Positions 16,885-25,749 of a stretch of 64,000 bases of DNA are shown piece by piece (position 1 is the first letter of the stretch; each line of letters starts with the position of its first letter). The translations under genes were made by a program, and so were the position numbers. This DNA is from Actinomyces marmotae (lineage in GTDB: Bacteria; Actinomycetota; Actinomycetes; Actinomycetales; Actinomycetaceae), in assembly GCF_013177295.1 (NCBI RefSeq), contig NZ_CP053642.1, forward strand, positions 1,426,001 through 1,490,000, in the 5' to 3' direction. Under the pieces are notes generated by a model. That model saw nothing but the letters and a program-made list of their open reading frames with translations, made no database searches and was not told the origin of the DNA.

Positions 16885-16916
16885 ACCGGTCTCGATCCTG
16901 ATAACGACCGGTCTCG
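16885..16916 (+). repeat. 22-bp tandem repeat array B (2 copies, palindromic)
   Basis: ACCGGTCTCG at 16885 and 16907, pitch 22. The array is flanked by CCTCAGCGAG on the left and CGCTGAGG on the right, so the whole block is a long inverted repeat whose arms are CCTCAGCGAGACCGGT and its complement. The first copy sits in the perfect palindrome CGAGACCGGTCTCG. It lies in the divergent promoter region between the Nudix and inositol-phosphatase genes. Confidence 0.9.
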
Positions 16917-16940
16917 CTGAGGATAGGATCGGATCACGGA

Positions 16941-16976
16941 CGCGCACGCGTCCGCGCACGCGTCCGCGCACGCGGA
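16941..16976 (+). repeat. 12-bp tandem repeat (3 copies)
   Basis: CGCGCACGCGTC is repeated twice exactly at 16941 and 16953, with a third copy at 16965 differing in the last two bases. It lies 40 bases before the inositol-phosphatase start and contains two ACGCGT palindromes. A function is not evident. Confidence 0.8.
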
Positions 16977-17014
16977 TGTGGACGCGGAGGGACGCGGTAG
17001 GACGAGGGGGAGCG

Positions 17015-17869
17015 ATGAGCACCGGGGGGCTGGATCTGGACCTTCTGCTGGGCGCGGCCCGCGAGGCTGTCCTCGCCGCGGCGGCCTTCGCCCTCGATCC
17101 GGGTGCCGAGCCGCGGGTCGAGACCAAGCAGCATGCCAAGGACCTGGTCACCCAGGTGGATCGCGGCGCGGAGCGGATCATCGCCGAGCGCCTCGCGCCC
17201 ACCGGCATCCCCCTGCACGGCGAGGAGCAGCACCGCGTCGAGGGCTTCGAGGAGCACGCCGGCCCGGCCTGGGTGGTCGACCCGATCGACGGCACGACGA
17301 ACTACGTTGCCACGCACCGCGACTGGGCGGTCTCGCTCGCCCTGGTCGACGGCGGCGCCCCGGTGCTCGCGGTCCTCGCCGATCCTGTGGCAGGCCGTCT
17401 CATGACGGCGATCGCGGGGCGGGGGGCCTGGGTGGGCCCGCTTCGGTCGGCCGGCGGTGGCCGTGACGATGAGCCGATCCCCATCGCGCCGGACCTGGCG
17501 CTGGAGCAGGGCGCGGCGATCGTCCCGTTCAGCGCGCTCAGAGGCGTGCCCGGGGCCGGCGGCGTCGTGAGCGCCGCGCTGGCGGCTCGCGCCTACGGCT
17601 CGGCCGCCCTGGAGATCGCCGAGGTGGCCAGGGGCGGGGCGGTGGCCTTCCTGCACGGCGGCCTCAAGCCCTGGGACATGGCCGCGGCGGTCCTCCTCGC
17701 CCGGGAGGCGGGCGCGCTCGTCACCAGGGTGGACGGCTCCGCCCTGGACGCGCGCCGCGCCGGATCAGTGCTCGCGGCGACGCCGTCGGCGCACGCCCGC
17801 GTGCTGGAGATCCTGGCGCGGGCCCGCGACGCCGGTGGCGGGGCCGGCGATCCCACGCCCTGGGCCTAG
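17015..17869 (+). CDS. Inositol monophosphatase family protein
   Basis: 284 residues of the lithium-sensitive phosphatase superfamily. The metal-binding motif DPIDGTTN is at 89-96, the upstream metal ligand is in LHGEEQ (E70), and the second motif KPWDMAA is near 217. Substrates in actinobacteria may be inositol phosphate, histidinol phosphate or a nucleotide phosphate; the sequence alone does not decide. The ATG at 17015 follows GAGGGGGAGCG. The TAG stop shares the palindrome CTAG with the stop of the convergent glycosyltransferase gene, so the two genes overlap by four bases. Confidence 0.88.
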   Translation: MSTGGLDLDLLLGAAREAVLAAAAFALDPGAEPRVETKQHAKDLVTQVDRGAERIIAERLAPTGIPLHGEEQHRVEGFEEHAGPAWVVDPIDGTTNYVATHRDWAVSLALVDGGAPVLAVLADPVAGRLMTAIAGRGAWVGPLRSAGGGRDDEPIPIAPDLALEQGAAIVPFSALRGVPGAGGVVSAALAARAYGSAALEIAEVARGGAVAFLHGGLKPWDMAAAVLLAREAGALVTRVDGSALDARRAGSVLAATPSAHARVLEILARARDAGGGAGDPTPWA

Positions 17870-19005
17870 GCGCCAGGGGCCAGGACGGCGATCAGCTGGG
17901 CGAGCAGGTCCGCGGAGGTGGGCAGCCCGGCGGCGGCGTCGCGCGCCCGGCCCCTCCACTCCCGCCGAGCGGCGGGATCATCCAGGAGCCGGCCGACGGC
18001 GTCGGCGATGGCAGGGGCCTCGGGCGCCACCAGAACGGCGCCCCCGCGCGCCGTGACGCCCGTGCCCCCCACATCGGTGGCGATGATGGCGGCGCCCGCC
18101 CTCAACGCCTCCTGGATGGTCAGCGGCTGCCCCTCCCACAGGCTGGTCTGGACGACGACGTCGGCCGAGGCCATGAGCGCGCGGGCATCCTCGCGCCGCC
18201 CGAGCAGGGTCACGGGCAGGCGCTCAGCGTCGATGCGGGTCTGCAGAGCCGGGCGCTCGGGCCCCTCCCCCGCGACGAGCCAGGTCAGCGGCGCGCCATC
18301 CCCCTCAGTGCGCCGGGCGAGGATCGAGGCGGCATCGAGCAGGAGGGCGAGGCCCTTCTGAGGGGCCAGGCGGGCCACGGTCAGGATGAGGGGGCCGCCC
18401 GCTCCCGCCAGCGCCTCGGCCGCGCCGCGGCCTTCCTCCCCACGGTTCTTGCCGGCATCCCCCGCGGCCTCCTCGGGCGCGGGGATGATGGCGAGCAGGG
18501 CGCTACCCGCCCCGCGGGCGCGGGCCCGCTCGACGAGGTCGGGACTGACGCCGAGCACAACATCGGCCCGCCTGGCCACGAGCTTTTCGAGGCGATCCCC
18601 CACGAGCCGGGTGAGGCGCCCGCCGACGGGCAGGTTGTGAAGGGTGACGACCAGGCGCGCCCGCCCACTGCGGCGCCGGCCGAGGGCGAGGGCCGCCACT
18701 GAGCCCGCGCGCAGGCCGTGGGCGTGGACGACGTCGGCGCCCTGGGCGAGGGCCGCCAGACGGCGCACCGCTGAGCGGTCGGAGAGCGCGGGCCGGGGCC
18801 CGATGCTGAGGACAACTCGGCGGGCAGCCCCGGTATCGAGGCCCTCCAGGACCTGTGTCGGCGCGGCGACGATCACCTCGTGGTCGGCGCCGCTCAGGGC
18901 CCGAGAGCACTGGCCGAGGTGCGCGCGCACTCCCCCGGCGGCGCTCCCACTGACCTCGACGACGCGCATGGGCCGCGTCCCAGCGATCCCGATCATCCCG
19001 GTCAT
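17866..19005 (-). CDS. Glycosyltransferase family 4
   Basis: 379 residues with the two-domain GT-B layout. The N-terminal half has the glycine-rich SGSAAGGVRAHL acceptor loop and HAHGLRAG; the C-terminal half has LTVARLAPQKGL and the nucleotide-sugar motif E-x7-E in SLWEGQPLTIQEAL, followed by ATDVGGTGV. It retains donor stereochemistry as other GT4 enzymes do. The start overlaps the murJ-like stop by four bases (ATGA), linking it to a cell-envelope operon with a lipid II flippase-like and a MraY-like protein; a role in envelope glycan or glycolipid synthesis is inferred. Confidence 0.87.
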   Translation of the reverse strand: MTGMIGIAGTRPMRVVEVSGSAAGGVRAHLGQCSRALSGADHEVIVAAPTQVLEGLDTGAARRVVLSIGPRPALSDRSAVRRLAALAQGADVVHAHGLRAGSVAALALGRRRSGRARLVVTLHNLPVGGRLTRLVGDRLEKLVARRADVVLGVSPDLVERARARGAGSALLAIIPAPEEAAGDAGKNRGEEGRGAAEALAGAGGPLILTVARLAPQKGLALLLDAASILARRTEGDGAPLTWLVAGEGPERPALQTRIDAERLPVTLLGRREDARALMASADVVVQTSLWEGQPLTIQEALRAGAAIIATDVGGTGVTARGGAVLVAPEAPAIADAVGRLLDDPAARREWRGRARDAAAGLPTSADLLAQLIAVLAPGA

Positions 19006-20708
19006 CTCCTCCCCCGGCGCAGCGCTCCCAGGGCCTGGGGGCAGACGATGTGCGCGGCGGTGATCGTGGCGAGGGCGGCCAGGAGCGCCCAGGCGCCGGA
19101 GAGCAGGATCTGGGACCAGGGCGCGCCGGTCATCTGGCTGAGCGCCCGCCCGGCCCACCCGGAGGCTGCCGCGACCGGGGCCCCGGCGAGGATGACCCTG
19201 GCGATGGGGCGCAGCACCGAGGCTTCCAGGCAGCGGGCCAGGGCCGTCAGAAGGCCGATGCCCGCGATCGTCATGCCGATGCTGGTGCCGATGCCCAGTG
19301 CCTTCAGCGTGGCGGGGCCGTCCGCCCCGCCCGGGGCGAGCAGCCGCACGGCGGCCGTGGACAGGGCGGCCGCCGCGGCCCAGCCCAGCGCGGTGGCGCG
19401 CGCGGCCCAGCGCGCGCCACCAGCGGCGAAGAGGACGCGAGTGACCTGGTGGATGAGGCCGAAGCCGACGATGCCGGGGGCGAGGCAGACCAGGGCGGCG
19501 GACATCCCTCGCACGTCGTCGGTCAGGAGCGCGAAGAACGCCTCGGCCCCGGTGCTCGCCGCCAGGAGCATCGCCATGCCGGCCAGGGAGACGCTGGTGA
19601 CCAGGGCGGTGGAGTCACCGCACAGCCCCAGGGCCTCCTCACGCCGGCTCCGCGCGTGTCTGCCCTGCGCGTTCGCCTCGGCCCGGGCGGGGGCCGGGCC
19701 CGGTGGGCGGGCGGCCTCCTCGCCGAGCAGCCCCGCGATCTTCGGGTAGAGGACGGTGGCGACGGGAACGACGAGCACGGCGTAAGGCAGCACCCAGATG
19801 GCCTGCGTGTACTGGTAGACGGCGATGGTGCCGCTGACTCCCCCGGAGCGGGCGAGGATGGGCACCAGGAGCATGAAGGCCTGCTGGGCGACCAGCGCTG
19901 TGATGCCGGCGGTGGCCAGGCTCCAGGCGCGCCGGCGGGTGGCGGCGTCGAGGCGGAGCGTGGGCCGCAGGTCGATGTCGAGGCGGGAGGCGGGGATGAG
20001 GAGGGGGAGGCTGAGGGCGGCAACGCCCAGCGTGGTCCCCCAGCCGAGGACGAGCAGCCCAGCCGAGTCGGCGCTGCGCGTCCACTGGCCCGCCCCCTCG
20101 GGGGTGATGGCCCCGTAGAGGGCGTAGGCGGCCATGACGACGAGGCTCGACAGGATCGGGGTGATGGCGGGCCAGGCGAAGCGCCGGTGCGCCTGGAGGA
20201 CGCCGGTCAGGACGACGCCGATGCCGTAGAGCGGCACTTGGAGGGCGAACATGCGCAGGAAGTCGGCGACGAGTCGCGTTTGGAAGGCGGGGTCGGCGTC
20301 GGCTGAGGTGGGGAAGAGCGCGGCGATGGGGTCGGCGAGGACGGCGAGGAGGATGCCCAGGGGCACGAGGATGGCCAGGACGATGCTGAGCATCGCGGAG
20401 GCGGTTCGGGAGACCGCCTCGCGGTCGCCTGCCATGATGGCGCTGGCCAGGAGGGGGACGATGGTGGCGGCCAGGGCCCCGCCGACGACGACCTCGTACA
20501 GGACGTTGGGGACCTGGTTGGCGGTGGCGTACGCCCCGGCGACGGCGCCTGTGCCGACGGTCGCGGCCTGCGCGATCCAGCGCAGGAATCCGAGCGCGCG
20601 GGAGATGAGGGTGAGTCCCGCGACGCCGCCGACGACGCCCGCCAGGCCTCGCCGCGCCCCGGTGTCCTCGCCCTCGGCGCGCGCGTCAGCGGCTGCCCCG
20701 TCCGTCAT
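19002..20708 (-). CDS. murJ: MurJ-like lipid flippase
   Basis: 568 residues, about fourteen membrane spans, MOP exporter superfamily. The N-terminus shows LISRALGFLRWIAQAATVG and the ANQVPNVLYEVVVGGALAATIVPLLA segment typical of MurJ, which flips lipid II to the outside. It lacks the long C-terminal kinase-like and extracellular parts found in mycobacterial MviN. A paralogue elsewhere may be the essential MurJ; this one is grouped with a glycosyltransferase and a MraY-like protein, so it could instead serve another lipid-linked glycan. It overlaps both neighbours by four bases. Confidence 0.82.
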   Translation of the reverse strand: MTDGAAADARAEGEDTGARRGLAGVVGGVAGLTLISRALGFLRWIAQAATVGTGAVAGAYATANQVPNVLYEVVVGGALAATIVPLLASAIMAGDREAVSRTASAMLSIVLAILVPLGILLAVLADPIAALFPTSADADPAFQTRLVADFLRMFALQVPLYGIGVVLTGVLQAHRRFAWPAITPILSSLVVMAAYALYGAITPEGAGQWTRSADSAGLLVLGWGTTLGVAALSLPLLIPASRLDIDLRPTLRLDAATRRRAWSLATAGITALVAQQAFMLLVPILARSGGVSGTIAVYQYTQAIWVLPYAVLVVPVATVLYPKIAGLLGEEAARPPGPAPARAEANAQGRHARSRREEALGLCGDSTALVTSVSLAGMAMLLAASTGAEAFFALLTDDVRGMSAALVCLAPGIVGFGLIHQVTRVLFAAGGARWAARATALGWAAAAALSTAAVRLLAPGGADGPATLKALGIGTSIGMTIAGIGLLTALARCLEASVLRPIARVILAGAPVAAASGWAGRALSQMTGAPWSQILLSGAWALLAALATITAAHIVCPQALGALRRGRR

Positions 20709-21652
20709 CGGTCCCGGCGCCCCAGGGCGTCCAGCGCGGCCAGGGCCGGGGTGGAGTCGATGACGCGTGAGAAGGACACGCGCTCGCTGGCCAGGATGAG
20801 GGCGACGCCGGTGACCGCCGCCCCATGGCGGAAGGCTCGCGAGGGGGCGGCGGCGAGGGCGGCGCCGACCAGGGCGCCGAGGGAGTTGGCACCGGTGTCG
20901 CCGAGCATGGTGCGCTCGCCGAGGTCCTCTGGCGCGGATGCGGCGGCGACCCCGAGGGCGCTGGCGGCCAGGGCGCGGGTGGGGGCCGCCGCCTGGCCGG
21001 GCCAGGCGAGGAGGGGGGCCGAGATGAGCGCGCTGGCCTTGAGGGCGCGCCCGGGGCGCAGGTCGAGGAGGTTGTGGACGTTGGCCCAGGCGCCGATGAC
21101 GGTGGCGCTAACCGCGGCGTCGGCGACGAGCGCGCGCGGCCGGGCGGCCGGGGCCCGGCGCCTGGCGAGGAGGGCGCCGCTGATGAGCGCGCCGGAGCCG
21201 ATGATGGCGATCTTGAGGGCGCCCGTGGTGACGCGCCCCCTCCAGAGGGCGCCGAGGTGACCGGCCAGGCCCTTGGCGGGGGCCTGGCCGTCGTGGGCGC
21301 CGGCGTCGAGATCGTCGATGAGCCCGGCGGCTCCTCCGGCGGAGGCGGCGATGACGGCGGCCGCGCCGGAGCGGGCGGTGAGCGCGCTCGGCCGGGCGAG
21401 CGCGCCCGCGCGCCCGGCCGCCGCGGTGGCGCCGATGGCGGTGGCGATGCCTCCTCGCAGTGAGACTGTGCGCCCTTGGTAGTTGGGGCGCTCAAGCCGC
21501 CTGCACCTGGGCAGGGCTCGCAGGAGCGCGGAGGCCCCGGCGCTCCAGGCGAGGCCGCTCGTCGCGGCGGCGATCGCCTGGCGGGCGGGCGAGGCCTCGC
21601 CGTGAGGGCGGCTCGGGCGGCGGCTGCCTCTCGGGGGCGGTGCGGCGGTCAT
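20705..21652 (-). CDS. MraY/WecA-superfamily membrane protein, degenerate active site
   Basis: 315 residues, strongly hydrophobic. It keeps several marks of polyprenyl-phosphate sugar-1-phosphate transferases: LERPNYQGRTVSLRGGI near the N-terminus, GLIDDLDAG with the acidic pair, NVHNLLDL at the place of the usual NLxDGxDGL, and LGDTGANSLGALVG. The DGxDGL part reads DLRPGRAL, so catalytic residues appear changed. Whether it still transfers a sugar phosphate is open. A TAGCCT box six bases before the ATG suggests a leaderless transcript starting the MraY-like/MurJ/GT4 operon. Confidence 0.7.
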   Translation of the reverse strand: MTAAPPPRGSRRPSRPHGEASPARQAIAAATSGLAWSAGASALLRALPRCRRLERPNYQGRTVSLRGGIATAIGATAAAGRAGALARPSALTARSGAAAVIAASAGGAAGLIDDLDAGAHDGQAPAKGLAGHLGALWRGRVTTGALKIAIIGSGALISGALLARRRAPAARPRALVADAAVSATVIGAWANVHNLLDLRPGRALKASALISAPLLAWPGQAAAPTRALAASALGVAAASAPEDLGERTMLGDTGANSLGALVGAALAAAPSRAFRHGAAVTGVALILASERVSFSRVIDSTPALAALDALGRRDR

Positions 21653-21658
21653 GGGCCC

Positions 21659-21664
21659 AGGCTA
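21659..21664 (-). promoter_or_regulatory. -10 box for leaderless MraY-like/MurJ/GT4 operon
   Basis: TAGCCT, then GGGCCC, then ATG on the minus strand; no ribosome site is present. It implies that the envelope operon is transcribed separately from steAB upstream. Confidence 0.5.
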
Positions 21665-21744
21665 CCGGCCGCGGGGCGCGCCGCTGGCGCATTGACGGGT
21701 CCCGGGTGGCCTCAGGGCGGCCAGGGCGGTCAATGCCCCGCGGC

Positions 21745-22674
21745 TCAGCCCTTGGAGGGGATGGGGGGCATGACGGCGTCGGCGCCGTCATCGAAGCCGT
21801 AGGAGCCTCGCGTCCCGCCTAGGACGGCGGCGATGGCCAGCGGCGCGGAGACGGCGGCGCTCGCCTGGCCCACGGAGTCGATCGTGGTCGCCTTGGCCTT
21901 CTTCTCGCGCATGACGGCGACGATGTCGCGCTCGTCGTCGGCCCCTCCGACGATGACGGCGGGTCCTCCCGCGGCCACGCCGGTGAGCGCCGCCGCCCAG
22001 GCCGTGCCGGTGGCATCGGCGCCGGGAGTCGGGGTGGCGCCCGCGGCGCCGGCCTGGGCCGAGCGCGGCCCCACGACCACTACGGCGTCGGCCTTGGTCG
22101 TGAGTTGGGAGTTGACGGTCATGAGGGGCGTGTCCGAGGCGGTGAGCAGGTCGCGCAGCGCGGTGGCGCTGGAGTCGTCCGTGGTCAGGGCCTTGGCCAG
22201 GCCCTCGCCCAGGATCCCGTTGGGGTCCTTGGACACGGCCTGGCCCAGGTTGCCGGCGAACTGGCCCGAGTAGGCCGAGCGGAATGACTCCCGGCTGGGA
22301 TCCGTCCACACCGAGGTCAGGGTCACGCGCCCGGTGGTCTTGCCGCCCGCGGCCTCGATCTGGGAGGTGACGAGCTGGACATCCTCGTCCTGGGCGTCGG
22401 GCAGCGCCACAATGGCGACGCTGCGGCCGCTCAGCGTTCCAGGCAGGTAGGAAGCCGCGGCGGCGGTGATGTAGGCGTCGCGATCGTTGAGAGCCGCCGA
22501 GGCGGTCTCCAGCTGGGCGTGCGTGGCATTGCGGTCCTCGCGCAGCGACTCCACCTGGTTGTGCAGGGCGTCGCCCAGCGAGTTCTGCAGGGGTCCCGCG
22601 CCCAGGACGATCCCGACGGCCAGGGCGAGGAAGACCGAGATGAGGGAGACCAGGTGGTAGCGGAAGTCGATCAT
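21745..22674 (-). CDS. steB: SteB/MctB-type envelope protein
   Basis: 309 residues. The N-terminus MIDFRYHLVSLISVFLALAVGIVLGAGPL is the almost invariant start of the MctB/SteB family and includes the single membrane span; a short coiled-coil (VESLREDRNATHAQLETAS) and an extracytoplasmic domain follow. The family was called a copper transporter in mycobacteria (Rv1698), while in corynebacteria SteB works with SteA in cell separation. Pairing with steA here favours the cell-envelope role. A Shine-Dalgarno AAGGAA precedes the ATG. It lies 46 bases after steA. Confidence 0.88.
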   Translation of the reverse strand: MIDFRYHLVSLISVFLALAVGIVLGAGPLQNSLGDALHNQVESLREDRNATHAQLETASAALNDRDAYITAAAASYLPGTLSGRSVAIVALPDAQDEDVQLVTSQIEAAGGKTTGRVTLTSVWTDPSRESFRSAYSGQFAGNLGQAVSKDPNGILGEGLAKALTTDDSSATALRDLLTASDTPLMTVNSQLTTKADAVVVVGPRSAQAGAAGATPTPGADATGTAWAAALTGVAAGGPAVIVGGADDERDIVAVMREKKAKATTIDSVGQASAAVSAPLAIAAVLGGTRGSYGFDDGADAVMPPIPSKG

Positions 22675-22720
22675 GTTGCGTTCCTTGCGTGCATCGACGG
22701 ATTGCGCGGGTCGCGGATCA

Positions 22721-23923
22721 TCACAGGGACGGGGTTGCCGGGGACAGGCCCACGAGCGACCTCAGGAAGTTGATGAAATCATCCCAGGTGGCGCCGAAGA
22801 GGCCAAGGAAGGTCTGACCGGCGGGGGTGGACTGGAGCGCCGCCCACAGGGCGAGCAACCCCGCGAGGGCCAGGAAGAACAGGTGCCAGCTGGAGATGCG
22901 GGTCCGGTAGAGCCGTGAGACGCCTTTGGCGTCGATGAGGCGTCCCCCGACCTTGAGACGGGTCAGGAAGGTGGAGGACATGCCGGCCCTGCCCTTATCG
23001 AGGAACTCCAGGAGGGTGGCGTGGGTGCCCAGGGCGACGATGAGCTCGGCGTCGGCCTCATCGGCCATGAGCATGGCGATGTCCTCGCTGGTGCCCGTGG
23101 CCGAGAACACCACGTGGTCGACGCCGAGGGCCTCCACTCGGGCGAGGCCGGGGGCGTGCCCATCGCGGTAGGCGTGGACGACGATCTCCGCGCCGCTGCG
23201 CAGCGCCTTGTCCGAGACGGAGTCCATGTCGCCCACGATCATGGTCGGCTTGAACCCGGCCTCGATGACGGCATCGGCCCCGCCGTCGACGCCGATGATG
23301 ACGGGCTTGCAGTCGCGGATGTAGGCGCGCAGGGCTTTGAGGTCCTCCTTGTAGGAGTAGCCGCGCACGACGACCAGCACGTGCTTGCCCGCCATGGAGG
23401 TGCGGATCTCGGGCATGCCGATCCCGTTGAGCAGCAGGTCGCGCTCGCGCTTCATGTACTCCATGGTGTTGCCGGCGAAGGCCTCGAGCTGGACGGCCAG
23501 GCCCTCCTTGGCCGCCTCCATGGAGGCCTCCACGCTCGCGGGCGTCTGCACGGTCCCCTCGGCGACGATCGCCTCCTCGCCCTCGAGGCGCACCGCGCCG
23601 TCGGTGACGGTGATCCGATCGCCCTCGCGCAGCCGCATGATGTCAGCGCCCAGGCCATCGACGAGGGGGATCCCGGCGTCCACGAGGATCCCGGGCCCGA
23701 GGTTTGGGTATCGGCCGGAGACGGACGGCGCGGCGTTAAGCACTGCGGCGGGCCGCTTCTCCACGAGGGACTCGGCGGCCACCCGGTCCAGGTCCGAGTG
23801 GTCGATGACGGCGATGTCGCCAGGGTTGAGGCGCTTAACCAGGTCCTTGGTGCGGGCATCGACGCGGACGACGCCGACTGGCTGGCCGTCCGGGGAGGAG
23901 TGCTTGTGGAACGGGAACCTCAC
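22721..23923 (-). CDS. steA: SteA cytokinetic-envelope protein
   Basis: 400 residues. The N-terminal part (NPGDIAVIDHSDLDRVAAESL, AVLNAAPSVSGRYPNLGP) and the central thiamin-pyrophosphokinase-like fold (IIGVDGGADAVIEAG, IVGDMDSVSD) are diagnostic of SteA (Rv1697 type). One C-terminal membrane span (WHLFFLALAGLLALWAAL, about 344-361) anchors it. SteA and SteB act together at the division site in corynebacteria. The GTG start overlaps the recN stop by four bases, so the gene is coupled to recN. Confidence 0.9.
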   Translation of the reverse strand: MRFPFHKHSSPDGQPVGVVRVDARTKDLVKRLNPGDIAVIDHSDLDRVAAESLVEKRPAAVLNAAPSVSGRYPNLGPGILVDAGIPLVDGLGADIMRLREGDRITVTDGAVRLEGEEAIVAEGTVQTPASVEASMEAAKEGLAVQLEAFAGNTMEYMKRERDLLLNGIGMPEIRTSMAGKHVLVVVRGYSYKEDLKALRAYIRDCKPVIIGVDGGADAVIEAGFKPTMIVGDMDSVSDKALRSGAEIVVHAYRDGHAPGLARVEALGVDHVVFSATGTSEDIAMLMADEADAELIVALGTHATLLEFLDKGRAGMSSTFLTRLKVGGRLIDAKGVSRLYRTRISSWHLFFLALAGLLALWAALQSTPAGQTFLGLFGATWDDFINFLRSLVGLSPATPSL

Positions 23924-25749
23924 GCGCTCGATTCTGCCATGGAGGCCTCTGCCAGGAGTTCCGCGGCGTGCCGCAGGGCCGCCTCGGAATCGTCGTGGCC
24001 GGACAGCATCCGCGCCAGCTCGCGCTCGCGGTCAGCCCCTGTGACCCGGGTTACCCGCGTGCGCGTGGTCCTCGTCCTGTCGCCGGGGTGATCGCCGTCC
24101 GGAGCGCCGCCGCCTGCCGGGGTCTCCTTGTGGACGACGAGGTGGGTGTCGGCCCAGGCGGCCACCTGCGCCAGGTGAGTGACGACGATGACCTGGTGGC
24201 CGCGGGCCAGTCGGGCCAGTCGCCGCCCGATCTCGCGCGCGGCCTTCCCGCCGACGCCGGCGTCGATCTCGTCGAACACGAAGGCGCGGGCGTGCTCCCG
24301 ATCCGGTGCCGCGCCGCCGTCCCGCGCGCCGGGGGCGGGCTCGATCCTGGTGGCGTCGGCCAGGACGACCTCCAGGGCCAGCATGATCCGGGAGAGCTCT
24401 CCACCGGAGGCCCCCTTGCCCAGCGGCATGGGGGTCGCGCCGGGATGCGGCGCCAGCAGCAGGGAGACCGCCTCGGCGCCGGTGGGCCCGGGCTCGTCGA
24501 GCGCTTCGAGGCCGACAACGAGCCTGGCCCCGCTCATCCGCAGGCCCTCGAGCTCGACGGTGACGGATTCCTGGAGGCGCTCGGCCAGCGCGGCCCGGGC
24601 GGCGCTCAGCTCGGTGGCGGTCGAGTCGAGCTCGGCCTGGGCCCGCGTGAGCGCCTGCTTGAGCCCCTCGGCGCCGTCGGAGGGCCCGTCGATGCGGGCG
24701 AGGCGGTCGGCGGCGCTGCGGCCCCACTCCAGGAGGGCGTCGACGCCGTCGATCCGATCCTCGGCACCACCGGTCTCACGGCACAGGCGAGTCAACTCGG
24801 CGCGGCGCTGGTTGACCCAGGCCAGGCGCGCTGGGTCGGCATCGAGGGCGGAGAGGTAGGAGCCCAGGTCGGCACCGATGTCAGCGCTGAGGATGCCGAG
24901 CTGGCGGATCCTGGCCGCGAGCTCGGTCAGGGCGGGGTCGAGGCCGTCGACGCCGGCCAGGGCGCGCCCGGCGGCCGCGATGAGGGAGGCGGCGTCGACA
25001 GCCTCCGAGCCGCCCGCGGCCGGATCGGCGTCGGCGCTCAGGGCGGCGGCCGCGGCGGTCGCGGCCAGGCGCAGGTCCTCGGCGTGCTCCAGGCGGCTGG
25101 CCTCGGCCTCCAGGGCGCCATCCTCCCCGGGGGCGGGGTCGGCGGCCTCGATGGCCTCCAGCCAGGCGCGCAGGCGGGCGGCCTCCTCAGCGCGCGCCTG
25201 GGATCCGGCCTGCCACTGCGCCAATTCCTCGGCGGCGCGCGCCCGCCGCCGGTAGGCGTGGGCGTAGCGCCGGCACAGGGCGGCGTGCTCGGCCCCGCCG
25301 AGGGAGTCCAGGGCGGCGCGCTGGGCGGCGGCGGAGCGCAGGCGCAGCTGATCGGCCTGCCCGTGGACGGCCACGAGCCGCGCCCCGACCTCGCCCAGGA
25401 CGGATGAGGGCACCGAGCGCCCCCCGAGGTGGGCTCGTGAGCGGCCCTCGGCGGGTACGGCGCGCGTGGCGATGAGCAGGTCGTCGTCGAGCTCGGCGCC
25501 GGCCTCGGCGGCGCGGCGGCCGGCCGGCGAATCGGGGTCGATGAGGAAGGCACCCTCGACGAGGGCCCGCTGGGCGCCGGCGCGCACGACAGCGGCCTCG
25601 GCGCGCTGGCCCAGGAGCAGTCCCAGGGAGGTGAGCACCATGGTCTTGCCGGCGCCGGTCTCACCGGTCAGCGCGGTCAGGCCGGGGCCGAAGCGCAGCT
25701 CAGCGGATTCGATGATCCCCAGGTCCTCGATGCTCAGCGACTCGATCAA
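23920..25749 (-). CDS. recN: DNA repair protein RecN
   Basis: 609 residues, an SMC-like ATPase for double-strand break repair. Walker A GETGAGKT is at 29-36, a long Ala/Glu-rich coiled-coil region fills the middle, and the ABC signature SGGELSRIMLALE and Walker B FVFDEIDAGVGG lie near the C-terminus. The best start appears to be a TTG at 25749 that overlaps the nadK stop as TTGA and begins exactly at the family N-terminus IESLSIEDLGII. An ATG at 25782 would add eleven residues and overlap nadK by 37 bases. A loop between the D-loop and the C-terminus (TPAGGGAPDGDHPGDR) is lineage-specific. Confidence 0.94.
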   Translation of the reverse strand: MIESLSIEDLGIIESAELRFGPGLTALTGETGAGKTMVLTSLGLLLGQRAEAAVVRAGAQRALVEGAFLIDPDSPAGRRAAEAGAELDDDLLIATRAVPAEGRSRAHLGGRSVPSSVLGEVGARLVAVHGQADQLRLRSAAAQRAALDSLGGAEHAALCRRYAHAYRRRARAAEELAQWQAGSQARAEEAARLRAWLEAIEAADPAPGEDGALEAEASRLEHAEDLRLAATAAAAALSADADPAAGGSEAVDAASLIAAAGRALAGVDGLDPALTELAARIRQLGILSADIGADLGSYLSALDADPARLAWVNQRRAELTRLCRETGGAEDRIDGVDALLEWGRSAADRLARIDGPSDGAEGLKQALTRAQAELDSTATELSAARAALAERLQESVTVELEGLRMSGARLVVGLEALDEPGPTGAEAVSLLLAPHPGATPMPLGKGASGGELSRIMLALEVVLADATRIEPAPGARDGGAAPDREHARAFVFDEIDAGVGGKAAREIGRRLARLARGHQVIVVTHLAQVAAWADTHLVVHKETPAGGGAPDGDHPGDRTRTTRTRVTRVTGADRERELARMLSGHDDSEAALRHAAELLAEASMAESSA

